Assembly (NCBI GenBank): GCA_030154105.1
Contig: JASKKP010000019.1
Coordinates: 1 to 39,573 of the forward strand
DNA from: Bacillota bacterium
Lineage (GTDB): Bacteria; Bacillota; DTU030; DUMP01
Length of the DNA: 39,573 nt
Reading direction: 5' to 3'
Shown here in pieces: positions 9,933-17,789 of the stretch; within the stretch, counting starts at the first letter, position 1, and every line of letters begins with the position of its first letter. The position numbers were made by a program, and so were the translations under genes. The notes beneath the pieces are model-generated. The model did no database searches. It had not been told where the DNA came from and saw only the letters and a program-made list of their open reading frames with translations.

Positions 9933-10247
9933 ATGTTCAACATCGGTATGCTTATGGAACAGATTCAGGCGGAGATAGGCGCCCTGCAGAAACGGTTGGA
10001 AAACATGACCTTTGAAGGAGAAGCGGGTGAAGGTAAAGTCAAGGCCTGGGCAAACGGCCTGCAAATGCTAGTTGCCCTGGATCTCTCCCCGGAACTCATC
10101 CGCTCGCTGCCGCCCGCTGAGCTGAGCGAAACGGTTATTGCCGCCTGCAACGCCGCCTTAAAACAGGCACGCCTGGAGCTGAACAAGGAAATCGCTCGCC
10201 TTACAGGAGGCAGTTTAGATCTCGATCTCAGTTCTGACCTTGGTTGA
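9933..10247 (+). CDS. YbaB/EbfC-family nucleoid-associated protein paralogue
   Basis: A 104-residue protein aligning by eye with YbaB: MFNIGMLMEQIQAEIGALQ corresponds to the helical start, then TFEGEAGEGKVKAWANGLQ to the TGESGAGLVKVTINGA strand region, a LDLSPELI segment matching the DPSLL part, and a long C-terminal helix (AACNAALKQARLELNKEIARL). YbaB proteins are small dimeric DNA binders. The normal copy is usually beside dnaX/recR, which is not the case here, so this is likely a diverged second copy with a special role, possibly in spores. ATG 9933 follows GGAGGTGAGGTTT; TTG 9918 is an artefact. Confidence 0.75.
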   Translation: MFNIGMLMEQIQAEIGALQKRLENMTFEGEAGEGKVKAWANGLQMLVALDLSPELIRSLPPAELSETVIAACNAALKQARLELNKEIARLTGGSLDLDLSSDLG

Positions 10248-10259
10248 GAGGTGGTCGAG

Positions 10260-10742
10260 ATGGCCGAAGGAACCAACCTGCCCGGCCCGCCCGGGGACAG
10301 CTACCTTAACCTCGTTCTGAGCCTCCTCAGCGGGCAGAAGGATTTAAGCCCCCAGTTGCTCTTAGCCCTCCTTAGCCTCACTAACCTTCTAGGCATTGTA
10401 GGTTATCTCAATGCCCAGAGCGGCGTGTCTTATCCGGCCAGTACGGGGGGAGAACGGGAAGCCGTTGATAAGCAGGCCTTGGCAGGCACTTTGCTCTCTC
10501 TTCTGGGCGCCCAGGGAGAAGGTGGGAGAAAAGATGCCGTCCTGGCCAGCCTCTTGAGCGCCCTGGGCTCCCAGGGGGGCGGCGGGCGCAAGCTCGACCC
10601 GGCAGCGCTGATGAGCCTGGTCAGCTCCCTGGCCGGTCGTGAGGAGCCGCCCGCCCGCGTGCAGTACGCCAGCGAGGCAGCACCGGAAAGAGAAAGGCCG
10701 GAAGGCAAAGAAACAAAAGAAGGGCACACGCGCAAGGGGTAG
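10260..10742 (+). CDS. hypothetical protein, Leu/Gly-rich repeats
   Basis: A 160-residue protein starting at ATG 10260 behind AGAGGTGG, 12 nt after the YbaB-like stop, so the two are probably cotranscribed. Hydrophobic amphipathic blocks recur: LVLSLLSGQKDLSPQLLLAL, LAGTLLSLLGAQGEGGRKD, LASLLSALGSQGGGGRKLD and LMSLVSSLAGREE. These look like three or four copies of a LxSLLSxLGxQGxGGRKxD unit. The C-terminus is strongly charged. No family is recognised. The repeats and position suggest a structural or spore-associated protein. Confidence 0.7.
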   Translation: MAEGTNLPGPPGDSYLNLVLSLLSGQKDLSPQLLLALLSLTNLLGIVGYLNAQSGVSYPASTGGEREAVDKQALAGTLLSLLGAQGEGGRKDAVLASLLSALGSQGGGGRKLDPAALMSLVSSLAGREEPPARVQYASEAAPERERPEGKETKEGHTRKG

Positions 10743-10760
10743 GCAGTTTGCCTACCCCTT
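10734..10760. terminator. perfect 12-bp hairpin at the end of the small-protein cluster
   Basis: AAGGGGTAGGCA, loop GTT, TGCCTACCCCTT, overlapping the stop codon of the preceding gene and facing the convergent tiny genes. There is no T-tract on either side, so termination is inferred from position. Confidence 0.55.
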
Positions 10761-10780
10761 GTTCACATTGGCCACGAGTA

Positions 10781-10861
10781 TTAGAACCAGTCACCCAAAA
10801 GGAGCAGGATGAGGATCAAGAAAACCAGGAACGCCCTACGGTCAGCCAAGAGACCGCCCAT
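10781..10861 (-). CDS. tiny hydrophobic peptide (26 aa)
   Basis: An ATG at 10861 follows AAAGGAGG with a 7-nt spacer, an ideal ribosome site. The peptide has a short polar start (MGGLLADRRA) then FLVFLILILLLLGDWF and stop. A near-identical core is encoded by the next gene upstream, so the pair arose by duplication and both are selected as coding. The architecture recalls the tiny membrane peptides of spore formers (YjcZ type: short Gly/charged head, one membrane helix), but the sequence differs. Confidence 0.85.
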   Translation of the reverse strand: MGGLLADRRAFLVFLILILLLLGDWF

Positions 10862-10889
10862 GTTTCATCCTCCTTTTGCACCGCTGACA

Positions 10890-10982
10890 CTAGAACCAGT
10901 CACCGAGAAGCAGCAGGATCAGGATAAGGAACACAAGAAACGTACGGCGGCCGCCAGGATCAGGGGCTAAGGGTTCAGCCAT
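10890..10982 (-). CDS. tiny hydrophobic peptide (30 aa), paralogue of the neighbour
   Basis: ATG 10982 follows AAAGGAGG with a 7-nt spacer. Head MAEPLAPDPGGRRT, then the same 16-residue tail FLVFLILILLLLGDWF as the downstream peptide. It is the first gene after a sigma-K-like promoter, so expression in the mother cell late in sporulation is likely. It probably inserts in a spore membrane or coat layer as a single helix ending in Trp-Phe. Confidence 0.85.
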   Translation of the reverse strand: MAEPLAPDPGGRRTFLVFLILILLLLGDWF

Positions 10983-11036
10983 GGAAAATCCTCCTTTCAC
11001 AGCTTAACGGGATGGCCGGTCTCGGCCGGTCTCTAT

Positions 11037-11065
11037 TATGCTATGCCACCCGGACTTTAGTTGTT
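11037..11065 (-). promoter_or_regulatory. sigma-K-like promoter of the tiny-peptide genes
   Basis: Minus strand: AACA at 11065-11062, 16-nt spacer, CATAGCATA at 11045-11037. This fits the sigma-K pattern mACm, 16-17 nt, CATAnnnTA. It lies about 54 nt upstream of the 30-residue peptide gene. Confidence 0.55.
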
Positions 11066-11186
11066 ACAGCCCGGCGGGAAACCGGCTGTTCGACGCCTTC
11101 CCGTCCTCGGGTCAGTTTATAATATGGCGGCCGGCGCCAAAGCGTTACCCCGGCCGCTAGCCTTTCAGGCCGCCGCGGGCTTGTAG

Positions 11187-11206
11187 TATAATGGCAGTGG
11201 TATAAT
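11187..11206 (+). promoter_or_regulatory. tandem TATAAT boxes before the AIR-synthase-like gene
   Basis: Two TATAAT sequences at 11187-11192 and 11201-11206 lie 36-55 nt before the TTG start at 11242. Neither has a good -35 at normal spacing, so the call is weak. The rest of 10983-11186 shows no gene. Confidence 0.35.
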
Positions 11207-11241
11207 CAAGGCAGTACTGGAAGACAGGGGGCATTAAGGTT

Positions 11242-12234
11242 TTGCAACCGGGAAAACTCGCGCCTGAACTTTTAAATCGACTCGTGTTCCCCTACCTAGG
11301 AGCAAAGCGCCAGGACGTGCTGGTACGCCCCGGCATTGGGCAGGACTGCAGCGTAGTGGATTTGGGTTCGGAACTCGCCGTTCTCTCCAGCGACCCCATT
11401 ACCGCCAGCGGGCACCACCTTGGCTACCTGGCCGTGCATGTTGCGGCCAACGACCTAGCCGCTATCGGAGCGGAGCCGGTAGGGCTTCTTCTTACCCTTC
11501 TTTTGCCGCCCGGTACTTTCCAGGATAAAATCGAGGCCATCATGCAGGAGATCCACGCCGCCGCGGGAAGCCTTAATATGGCCGTGCTAGGCGGGCACAC
11601 CGAGTTCACGAATGCCGTGTGCCAGCCGCTGGCCGCCGTGACGGCCCTAGGGCGGGCCCCCAGGGGGCGCTACATAACGGCCGCCGGGGGGCGGCCCGGT
11701 GACACCCTGCTGCTTACGAAAACCGCCGGCTGTGAAGGGACGGCCATTCTGGCCAGCGATCTGGCCGATAAGCTCGAAGCCGCCCTCGGGGCCGATCTCG
11801 TCCGGCGCGCCCAAGAGTTTATTAAGAGGATCAGCGTCGTTCCGGAGGGGCGCATTGCCGCCACTCACGGAGCGAGCGCCATGCACGACGTGACAGAAGG
11901 TGGAGTCCTAGGGGCCGTGGCCGAGCTGGCTACAGCCTCCAGCTGCGGCGCGGAGCTCTGGGCCGAGAAGGTGCCGCTGGCGCCGGAAACTGCAGCCATC
12001 TGCGAGGTGCTCGGCCTCAATCCGCTAGGGCTAATCGGGAGTGGCTCGCTCCTCATTGCCTCGAGCGCTCCGGAGGCGGTTGCGGCAGCCCTTTCGGCGC
12101 ACGGCATCCCGGTAGCACCCATTGGCCGCCTGCTCGCCCCCGAGGACGGACTATGGCTTATCGCCCGGGGGAAGCGGCAACCGCTCATGGTCCCGCCGCG
12201 GGACGAACTGTACCGCGCGTTTACGGGCGCATAA
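11242..12234 (+). CDS. AIR synthase-related protein (HypE-like fold)
   Basis: A 330-residue member of the PurM/HypE/ThiL/SelD superfamily of ATP-dependent enzymes. Family signs: GIGQDCSVVDLGSELAVLSSDPI near the N-terminus (conserved Asp residues), HVAANDLAAIGAEPVGLLLTL, LGGHTEF, GDTLLLTKTAGCEGT and MHDVTEGGVLGAVAELA. It lacks the C-terminal Cys of true HypE (the end here is YRAFTGA), so it cannot do the carbamoyl-to-cyanide step as HypE does. No hyp or hydrogenase genes are nearby. It is also not SelD, since the N-terminal Cys/Sec motif is missing. The start is TTG with AAGG/AGGGGG upstream. The substrate is unknown. Confidence 0.82.
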   Translation: MQPGKLAPELLNRLVFPYLGAKRQDVLVRPGIGQDCSVVDLGSELAVLSSDPITASGHHLGYLAVHVAANDLAAIGAEPVGLLLTLLLPPGTFQDKIEAIMQEIHAAAGSLNMAVLGGHTEFTNAVCQPLAAVTALGRAPRGRYITAAGGRPGDTLLLTKTAGCEGTAILASDLADKLEAALGADLVRRAQEFIKRISVVPEGRIAATHGASAMHDVTEGGVLGAVAELATASSCGAELWAEKVPLAPETAAICEVLGLNPLGLIGSGSLLIASSAPEAVAAALSAHGIPVAPIGRLLAPEDGLWLIARGKRQPLMVPPRDELYRAFTGA

Positions 12235-12656
12235 ACCGCATAGTCCTTGACGGCAAAAGTCCGTTCAGGACGTGATATGTTCCCCACCCCGCAGGCTGGC
12301 TTTATCGTCCTTGGCACAGTATAGCCGAGGCTAGACCTTAGCAACTTCTTTTATTGGCGTGGTATGGCTGCATGCCTTTTGTCAAGTATGTGTGGCAAAA
12401 AACTCCTTGTCCTTAGCCAAGAATGGCAGAGAAAAAGAGCTAACCGGAGCTCAGCCATTGTCCACCGGTTTGACACGCCGGATTAGGCTTTGTTACACTT
12501 CTCTTGTGACCATTTTTGATCTTTTTGTTAATGACTTCCAGTCGCGTTCTGATCCCTCTTCAAGCTTACTTTGAGCACGTGTTAACCGAAGGCAGCCACA
12601 ACCGCCTCTTTTTTGTGCTCGATAAAATTTAGTTCAGGGATGAAAGTAGGTGAAAC
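12235..12656. other. 420-bp intergenic region before the betaine operon
   Basis: No gene is seen. At 12243-12271 GTCCT...AGGAC forms a hairpin with a mismatch (no T-tract) that may end the upstream transcript. A sigma-A promoter lies at 12470-12499. The leader of about 150 nt to the proV start has a long-range GAGCAC/GTGCTC pairing near 12573-12620 but no riboswitch that I recognise. Confidence 0.5.
12470..12499 (+). promoter_or_regulatory. sigma-A promoter of proVWX
   Basis: TTGACA at 12470-12475, 18-nt spacer, TACACT at 12494-12499. It is the only good promoter in the long gap and points into the operon. Confidence 0.6.
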
Positions 12657-13850
12657 ATGGACGAAATAGTTGTGCGGAACCTTTATAAAATCTTCGGTCC
12701 TAAACCTGCTTCAGTTTTTCCTCTGCTCGAGAAAGGCCTTGGCAAAGAGCAAATTCTGGCCCAGACCGGACATACCGTGGCCATAAACAACGCTTCGTTC
12801 ACGGTACGCAAGGGGGAGATCTTCGTGGTCATGGGCCTTTCTGGGAGCGGCAAGTCCACACTTATCCGTTGCCTCAACCGGCTGGTGGAACCCACCCGCG
12901 GCGAAATACTTATCGAAGGCAACGACATCACTAAGATGGGACCAGCCGAACTCAGAGAGGTCAGGCGCAAGAAGCTCGCCATGGTCTTTCAGCGTTTCGG
13001 TCTTTTCCCTCACCGGACTGTCTTGGCCAACGTGGAGTACGGACTTGAGATCCAGGGGATTGACGCGTCGACCCGCAGAAAAAAAGCCCTGGAGGCTCTC
13101 GAGCTTGTAGGGCTTAAAGGCTGGGAATCTTCTTACCCCGACGCTCTGAGCGGCGGTATGCAGCAACGCGTCGGACTGGCGCGGGCCCTGGCCACCGGCC
13201 CTGAGCTCCTGCTCATGGACGAAGCCTTCAGCGCTCTCGACCCGCTCATTAGGAAGCAGATGCAAGATGAGCTGCTTAGATTACAGTCGCGGGTAAAGAA
13301 GACCATTGTCTTCATCACCCACGACCTGGATGAGGCCCTTAAGATCGGAGACAGGATCGCCATTATGAAAGACGGAGTGATCGTCCAAATCGACACCCCC
13401 GAAGGCATCCTCCAGCAACCACGGAACGGCTACGTAGCAGCCTTCACCCAGGATGTCGACCGTACCAAAATCCTGACCGCTTCGTCAGTGATGCGGAACC
13501 CCGACGCGCTGGTTACCAGCAAAGATGGCCCGCGCGTAGCTATACGCAAGATGCAGGAACTCGGGCTTTCCAGCGTTTTTGTGGTGGGCAAGGAAAGGGA
13601 ACTGCGCGGTCTAGTGACCATCAACGCCTGCCTACAGGCAGTTCAGGAAGGGAAGACCCAACTGGAAGAAATCCTAACTACAGATTTTCCAACCACTTCC
13701 CCGGACACACCGCTTAGAGACCTTCTTCCCGTGGCTGCCCAAACCAAGGTGCCCATCGCCGTAGTTGACGAGCGCGGCACACTACTCGGAATCGTGGTCA
13801 GAGCCTCGGTGCTCGCAGGCATTATGGGGCAAGAGGTGAAAGGGCCATGA
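12657..13850 (+). CDS. proV: glycine betaine/proline ABC transporter ATPase with CBS domains
   Basis: Energises uptake of glycine betaine or related osmolytes. The N-terminal 240 residues are the ABC domain: Walker A GLSGSGKST (residues 60-68), signature LSGGMQQR, Walker B LLLMDEAFSALDP and the His switch FITHD. The N-terminal stretch before Walker A (KIFGPKPASVFPLLEKG) is typical of ProV/OpuAA. Two CBS domains fill about residues 275-397 and normally sense ionic strength or adenine nucleotides. Length 397 is normal. The stop overlaps the permease start (ATGA). The start at 12657 follows AGTAGGTGAAAC. Confidence 0.95.
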   Translation: MDEIVVRNLYKIFGPKPASVFPLLEKGLGKEQILAQTGHTVAINNASFTVRKGEIFVVMGLSGSGKSTLIRCLNRLVEPTRGEILIEGNDITKMGPAELREVRRKKLAMVFQRFGLFPHRTVLANVEYGLEIQGIDASTRRKKALEALELVGLKGWESSYPDALSGGMQQRVGLARALATGPELLLMDEAFSALDPLIRKQMQDELLRLQSRVKKTIVFITHDLDEALKIGDRIAIMKDGVIVQIDTPEGILQQPRNGYVAAFTQDVDRTKILTASSVMRNPDALVTSKDGPRVAIRKMQELGLSSVFVVGKERELRGLVTINACLQAVQEGKTQLEEILTTDFPTTSPDTPLRDLLPVAAQTKVPIAVVDERGTLLGIVVRASVLAGIMGQEVKGP

Positions 13851-14671
13851 GTCCTATCGGGCAAAGTGTCGAAGCTCTAGTTAGCTGGCTGGAGAACTTT
13901 GGCTTCATCTTTACAGCAGTGCAAAAGTTGATCGAGAGCGTGGTCGGAGGCCTTCAGTGGTTACTCCTCCTGCTTCCCCATTTCGCGCTGATCGCGCTGG
14001 TGGTTGTTCTGACCTGGCGTCTAGCCGGTTCCGGTGTTGCCGTGTTTGTTGCAGCCGGTCTAGGGCTGATCGTCTATATGAATCTCTGGCTGGAAACTAT
14101 TCAAACGCTAGCTCTCGTTCTTACCGCGGGTTTCTTCGCGCTGCTCATCGGCATCCCGCTTGGGATCTGGGCGGCCAAGAACGACACGGTGGATAAGCTC
14201 ATCCGTCCGGTGCTAGACTTCATGCAGACCATGCCCAGCTTCGTTTACCTCATTCCAGCAGTGACCTTTTTTAGCTTGGGCCCTGTACCGGGCGTTGTCG
14301 CCACAGTGGTTTTCGCCATGCCGCCGGCGGTTCGCCTCACCAACCTGGGTATCCGTCAGGTGCCAACTGAGGTGATTGAAGCCGCGGAATCCTTCGGTTC
14401 TACTCCGAACCAGCTGCTCTTTAAGGTTCAGCTACCCCTAGCCCTGCCGACCATCATGGCCGGTGTAAACCAGTCCATCATGATGTCTCTCTCTATGGTG
14501 GTGATTGCCGCCATGATCGGCGCCGGTGGTCTGGGTGGAGAGGTGCTGCGCGGCATCACTCAGCTGGAGGTAGGCAAGGGCTTCGAAGCTGGTCTTGCGG
14601 TGGTGATCATCGCGATTTTCCTGGATCGCATCACTCAAGCTTTGGTGCCCGTCAGGGGTAGGCATAATTAA
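13847..14671 (+). CDS. proW: glycine betaine ABC transporter permease
   Basis: Membrane subunit of the importer, 274 residues with about six or seven hydrophobic helices. The coupling-loop (EAA) motif that contacts the ATPase is around QVPTEVIEAAESFGSTPNQL. The segment DFMQTMPSFVYLIPAV is characteristic of ProW/OpuAB. It overlaps the ATPase gene by 4 nt and the binding protein follows after 22 nt, so the three are one transcript. Confidence 0.95.
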   Translation: MSPIGQSVEALVSWLENFGFIFTAVQKLIESVVGGLQWLLLLLPHFALIALVVVLTWRLAGSGVAVFVAAGLGLIVYMNLWLETIQTLALVLTAGFFALLIGIPLGIWAAKNDTVDKLIRPVLDFMQTMPSFVYLIPAVTFFSLGPVPGVVATVVFAMPPAVRLTNLGIRQVPTEVIEAAESFGSTPNQLLFKVQLPLALPTIMAGVNQSIMMSLSMVVIAAMIGAGGLGGEVLRGITQLEVGKGFEAGLAVVIIAIFLDRITQALVPVRGRHN

Positions 14672-14693
14672 CATTTAGGGGGTTTGAGGTTTG

Positions 14694-15599
14694 ATGAAAC
14701 GCAAAGCCTTCCTGCTCCTCACAGCACTAGGTCTGATGGTGGCGCTCCTCGTCAGTGGGTGTACTAGTCAGACCGCCGGAAGCGGTGAGCAGCCCGCCGC
14801 TGAAAACACCGAACAAGCTGCCGAAGTGTCCAAAGGCACAGTTAAGCTCGCGTATGTAAACTGGGCTGAAGGCATCGCCATGACCCACCTGGCTAAAGCC
14901 ATCCTGGAGGACAAGGGCTACAAGGTCGAAACCACTATGGCCGACGTTGGTCCAGTTTTCTCCGCCCTGGCCTCCGGCAGCCAGGATGCCTTCTTAGATG
15001 CCTGGCTTCCCGTCACCCACGAGTCGTACATGAAAAAATACGGTGATAAAATTGACGACTACGGCATCAACTATGAGGGAGCCCGTATCGGCCTGGTCGT
15101 TCCCGAGTACGTAACCATAAACAGCATCGAAGAGCTTAACAAGCACGCCGACAAGTTCAACGGCCAGATTATCGGAATCGATGCCGGTGCGGGCATTATG
15201 AAGGCCACAGCGAAGGCTATCGAGGATTATGGTCTTAAGTTTAAGCTGATAGAAGGCAGCGAGCCAGCCATGACGGCTGCTCTCAAGAAGGCCATTGAAA
15301 ACAAGGAATGGATCGTAGTCACCGGCTGGGCTCCCCATTGGATGTTTGCCCGGTGGAATCTGAAGTTCTTACAAGATCCCAAAAAGGTCTACGGAGAAGT
15401 CGAAAACATCCACATAATGGCTCGTAAAGGTTTAGATAAAGATATGCCCGAGGTGGCCAATTTCCTGAAGAACTTCAAGATGAATGCACAGCAGTTAGGC
15501 GACCTCGAAGGTCGCATCGCGGACGGCCAGGAGCCACTCGAGGCGGCCAAAGCTTGGATGGCCGAGAACCGGGACGTGGTGAACAGCTGGTGGAAGTAA
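14694..15599 (+). CDS. proX: glycine betaine-binding lipoprotein
   Basis: Substrate-binding subunit. A lipoprotein signal peptide ends in LLVSGC, so Cys21 is the lipidated residue; a low-complexity Gln/Glu/Ala linker follows. The mature part starts GTVKLAYVNWAEGIAMTHL, typical of OpuAC/ProX. Tryptophans such as those in VTGWAPHWMFARWNLKFL are of the kind that form the aromatic betaine cage. It is 301 residues from ATG 14694 (GAGG 4-5 nt upstream); a TTG 3 nt earlier is in frame. No terminator is seen after the stop: group II intron sequence begins 2-3 nt later. Confidence 0.94.
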   Translation: MKRKAFLLLTALGLMVALLVSGCTSQTAGSGEQPAAENTEQAAEVSKGTVKLAYVNWAEGIAMTHLAKAILEDKGYKVETTMADVGPVFSALASGSQDAFLDAWLPVTHESYMKKYGDKIDDYGINYEGARIGLVVPEYVTINSIEELNKHADKFNGQIIGIDAGAGIMKATAKAIEDYGLKFKLIEGSEPAMTAALKKAIENKEWIVVTGWAPHWMFARWNLKFLQDPKKVYGEVENIHIMARKGLDKDMPEVANFLKNFKMNAQQLGDLEGRIADGQEPLEAAKAWMAENRDVVNSWWK

Positions 15600-15601
15600 G
15601 C

Positions 15602-16062
15602 ATCGAGCAGGAGGGGCGGCAAGCTCCCGTCTTCGCACACCACACCGTACGTACCGTTCGGTATACGGCGGTTCACCAAGCTTGACGAATGCTTTGGTAA
15701 CGCACAGTTAAACTCATGAGGCCCTGGGCTTCCCAGTACGCAACGCCCAGGGCTCTATTCATGGGCCCATGGGCCATTCGCCAGGGTCCTTTGCGGGCGT
15801 TCGGAAACTTCCGGACAATCCATTTTGGTAGACCCAGTGCACGCACATGCAGTTCACGGTAGCGCGTCCGGACCCGTTTCCACTGCTTCCAGAGGCGCGT
15901 GCAAGGCGGCGTCTCGGCCGCTCGTCGAGACCCCAAAAGACGCTTCATATAGGCGTTGGTGCGCCGGATCCGGTTGGCCATGCTCACGGGTTTGCTCTGG
16001 GAGATAAACTCCCGGATCCTGTTCTTGATTCGTTCGATGTTTGCGGAGCCCCATGTGGGGCG
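15602..16062 (-). mobile_element. group II intron remnant (3' part only)
   Basis: On the minus strand the last 75 nt fold as intron domains V and VI: CCGCCGTATACC, loop GAAC, GGTA-CG-TACGG (two-base CG bulge), then a GC-rich hairpin with a bulged A and the 3' end CGAT at 15602. The same sequence occurs at the right window edge. Only about 460 nt remain; the ribozyme 5' domains and most of the reverse transcriptase are gone. It sits between convergent proX and cstA, just downstream of the cstA terminator hairpin. Group IIC introns favour such sites, but the class is not established here. Confidence 0.85.
15673..16059 (-). pseudogene. C-terminal fragment of a group II intron reverse transcriptase/maturase
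   Basis: The minus-strand frame reads ERIKNRIREFISQSKPVSM then ANRIRRTNAYMK and WKQWKRVRTRYREL, ending LTVRYQSIRQAW and stop. This is the typical maturase C-terminus (GIIM domain). About 15-20 residues that normally lie between the ETP motif and WKQWK are missing, and everything upstream, including the reverse transcriptase motifs, is absent. No function is expected. Confidence 0.85.
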
Positions 16063-16067
16063 TATTG

Positions 16068-16098
16068 AAAAGGCGCGGAAAGGTCTTCCGCGCCTTTT
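16068..16098. terminator. terminator after cstA
   Basis: A 13-bp perfect stem AAAAGGCGCGGAA / TTCCGCGCCTTTT with a 5-nt loop. The T-run within the stem end suits termination of cstA on the minus strand and may also stop plus-strand read-through. Confidence 0.85.
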
Positions 16099-16131
16099 CT
16101 CTGGTCTGGTTCATGCCGTCAAAGTATCAGG

Positions 16132-17748
16132 TCAGGCACTGATATTGGGGCCAGCCTTCTTGATTCTACCTAGCGCGTTCACAGCTTCAACCACCAGGAA
16201 TACGGCTAAGACAAAGAGCAGAATCCCTGGGACGCCGAGAACCAGGTTGCCCTTGGCCAGGTTGTTCCTGATCAAAAAGCCCAAAGCAGTAAGGGTAACC
16301 ACCACCATGAACATCATGGGATAAAGCGTAACACGGTTGTCGCGCCCGAGACCCGCCAACCAGACCGATACAGAGAGCAGGGCCAATCCGGCGAGCAACT
16401 GGTTGGACGCGCCGAAGATCGGCCAGATTTCTTTCCAGCTGCCGGAGAGGGCAAGGGCACCGGCCAGGATGACGGTTGCGAGCGTTCCCAGGTACCTGTT
16501 GGCCAGCGCTGGAATGCGCGTAGAGAAAAACTCCTCCCATGCATAGCGGGCAAGACGGGTCGCAGTATCCAGGGAGGTAAGGCAGAACGCATTAAGAGCA
16601 AGGGCACCGAAGGTGGTACCAAAGGCCACCGGGATACCGAAGTAATTCATGAACTGGCCGACGCCGGCGGCAAACAGCCCGGTGGGACCGCCCATCTCTT
16701 TTAGGGTTTGAGCATAACCTTCTTTTGTAAGATAGGCTACTGTTGACAGGGCCACAAGGGCCAACAAACCTTCGATGAGCATGGCGCCGTAACCGACGAC
16801 ACGAGCGTCCTTTTCATTCGCCAACTGCTTAGAGGTGGTACCAGAAGAAACTAGAGAGTGGAAGCCGGAGATGGCGCCGCAAGCCACCGTAACAAATAGC
16901 ATCGGGAAAAGGTAGCCTCCTGAGGTATTGAAGGCCGTGTAAGCAGGATAACGCAGCGAAGGGTTGCCGATAATTAGGCCCAGGAGGGCACCAAATAAAG
17001 TTGCGTAGAGCAGGAAAGAATTCAGGTAGTCACGCGGCTGGAGTAGAATCCACACCGGTAGCGTAGCCGCCACGAAGATGTAGGCCAGGCAAAAGTACGT
17101 CCAGAATTGCGCGGAAGCCTTGATCGGAAAGATGACTCCTAGGTAAACACAAGTGAACAGCAATACCACACCAACCACCGTGGCCGGGCCGAGCGGCAAC
17201 TTGGCGCGGTAGACGGAGAGGCCGAAGGCCACCGCCAAAACCATGAAGAGAAGCGAGGTTGTGGCTACTGCCGGCACGGCCACGAAGGTCTGTACCACCA
17301 GGATGGTGAAGACGGCCACCACGAGCACTAGGGCCAAGTAGGAAAAGCAGAGGAAGAGGAATTGTCCGCGCTCGCCGATGTGTCGCCGCACGATCTCGCC
17401 GATGGATTTTCCTTCGTGGCGCACCGAAGCCACGAGGGCACTAAAGTCGTGCACGCCGCCGAAGAAGACGCTGCCGAAAACGATCCACAGAAAGACCGGC
17501 ACCCAGCCGAACACCGCCGCCGCCACCGGGCCGGTGATGGGCCCTGCACCGGCGATGCTGGCGAAGTGGTGGCCAAGTAGAACCGGCGCCGGAGCAGGTA
17601 CATAGTCTACACCGTCATACATGGCGTGGGCCGGAGTCTTGGCGTTCGGATCGAGCTTGAGCACCTTTTCCGCCAGGTAGCGGCCGTAGAAAACGTAACC
17701 GATAAAAAGGATGACCGCACCGATGACCACCATAAGCGTGGTGCTCAC
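16132..17748 (-). CDS. cstA: carbon starvation protein CstA family transporter
   Basis: A polytopic inner-membrane transporter, 538 residues, probably a proton-coupled importer of pyruvate or peptides. Family sequence at the N-terminus: DGVDYVPAPAPVLLGHHFASIAGAGPITGPV, followed by VASVRHEGKSIGEIV and many hydrophobic helices; ASNQLLAGLALL lies near the C-terminus. GTG 17748 is chosen because AAGGGGG lies upstream and the first helix begins directly; a frame-extending start would add 64 non-homologous residues overlapping the upstream gene. It is last in a lytS-lytR-unknown-cstA series on one strand, the arrangement seen for BtsSR/YpdAB-type control of pyruvate transporters. Confidence 0.94.
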   Translation of the reverse strand: MSTTLMVVIGAVILFIGYVFYGRYLAEKVLKLDPNAKTPAHAMYDGVDYVPAPAPVLLGHHFASIAGAGPITGPVAAAVFGWVPVFLWIVFGSVFFGGVHDFSALVASVRHEGKSIGEIVRRHIGERGQFLFLCFSYLALVLVVAVFTILVVQTFVAVPAVATTSLLFMVLAVAFGLSVYRAKLPLGPATVVGVVLLFTCVYLGVIFPIKASAQFWTYFCLAYIFVAATLPVWILLQPRDYLNSFLLYATLFGALLGLIIGNPSLRYPAYTAFNTSGGYLFPMLFVTVACGAISGFHSLVSSGTTSKQLANEKDARVVGYGAMLIEGLLALVALSTVAYLTKEGYAQTLKEMGGPTGLFAAGVGQFMNYFGIPVAFGTTFGALALNAFCLTSLDTATRLARYAWEEFFSTRIPALANRYLGTLATVILAGALALSGSWKEIWPIFGASNQLLAGLALLSVSVWLAGLGRDNRVTLYPMMFMVVVTLTALGFLIRNNLAKGNLVLGVPGILLFVLAVFLVVEAVNALGRIKKAGPNISA

Positions 17749-17789
17749 TGGCAAAACCCCCTTATGAATGCAGATTAATTCTCGCTTTT

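Noticed and set aside
12573..12620. Riboswitch or attenuator in the proV leader
   Set aside because: Only a 6-bp GAGCAC/GTGCTC pairing over a long loop is visible, with no conserved motif.
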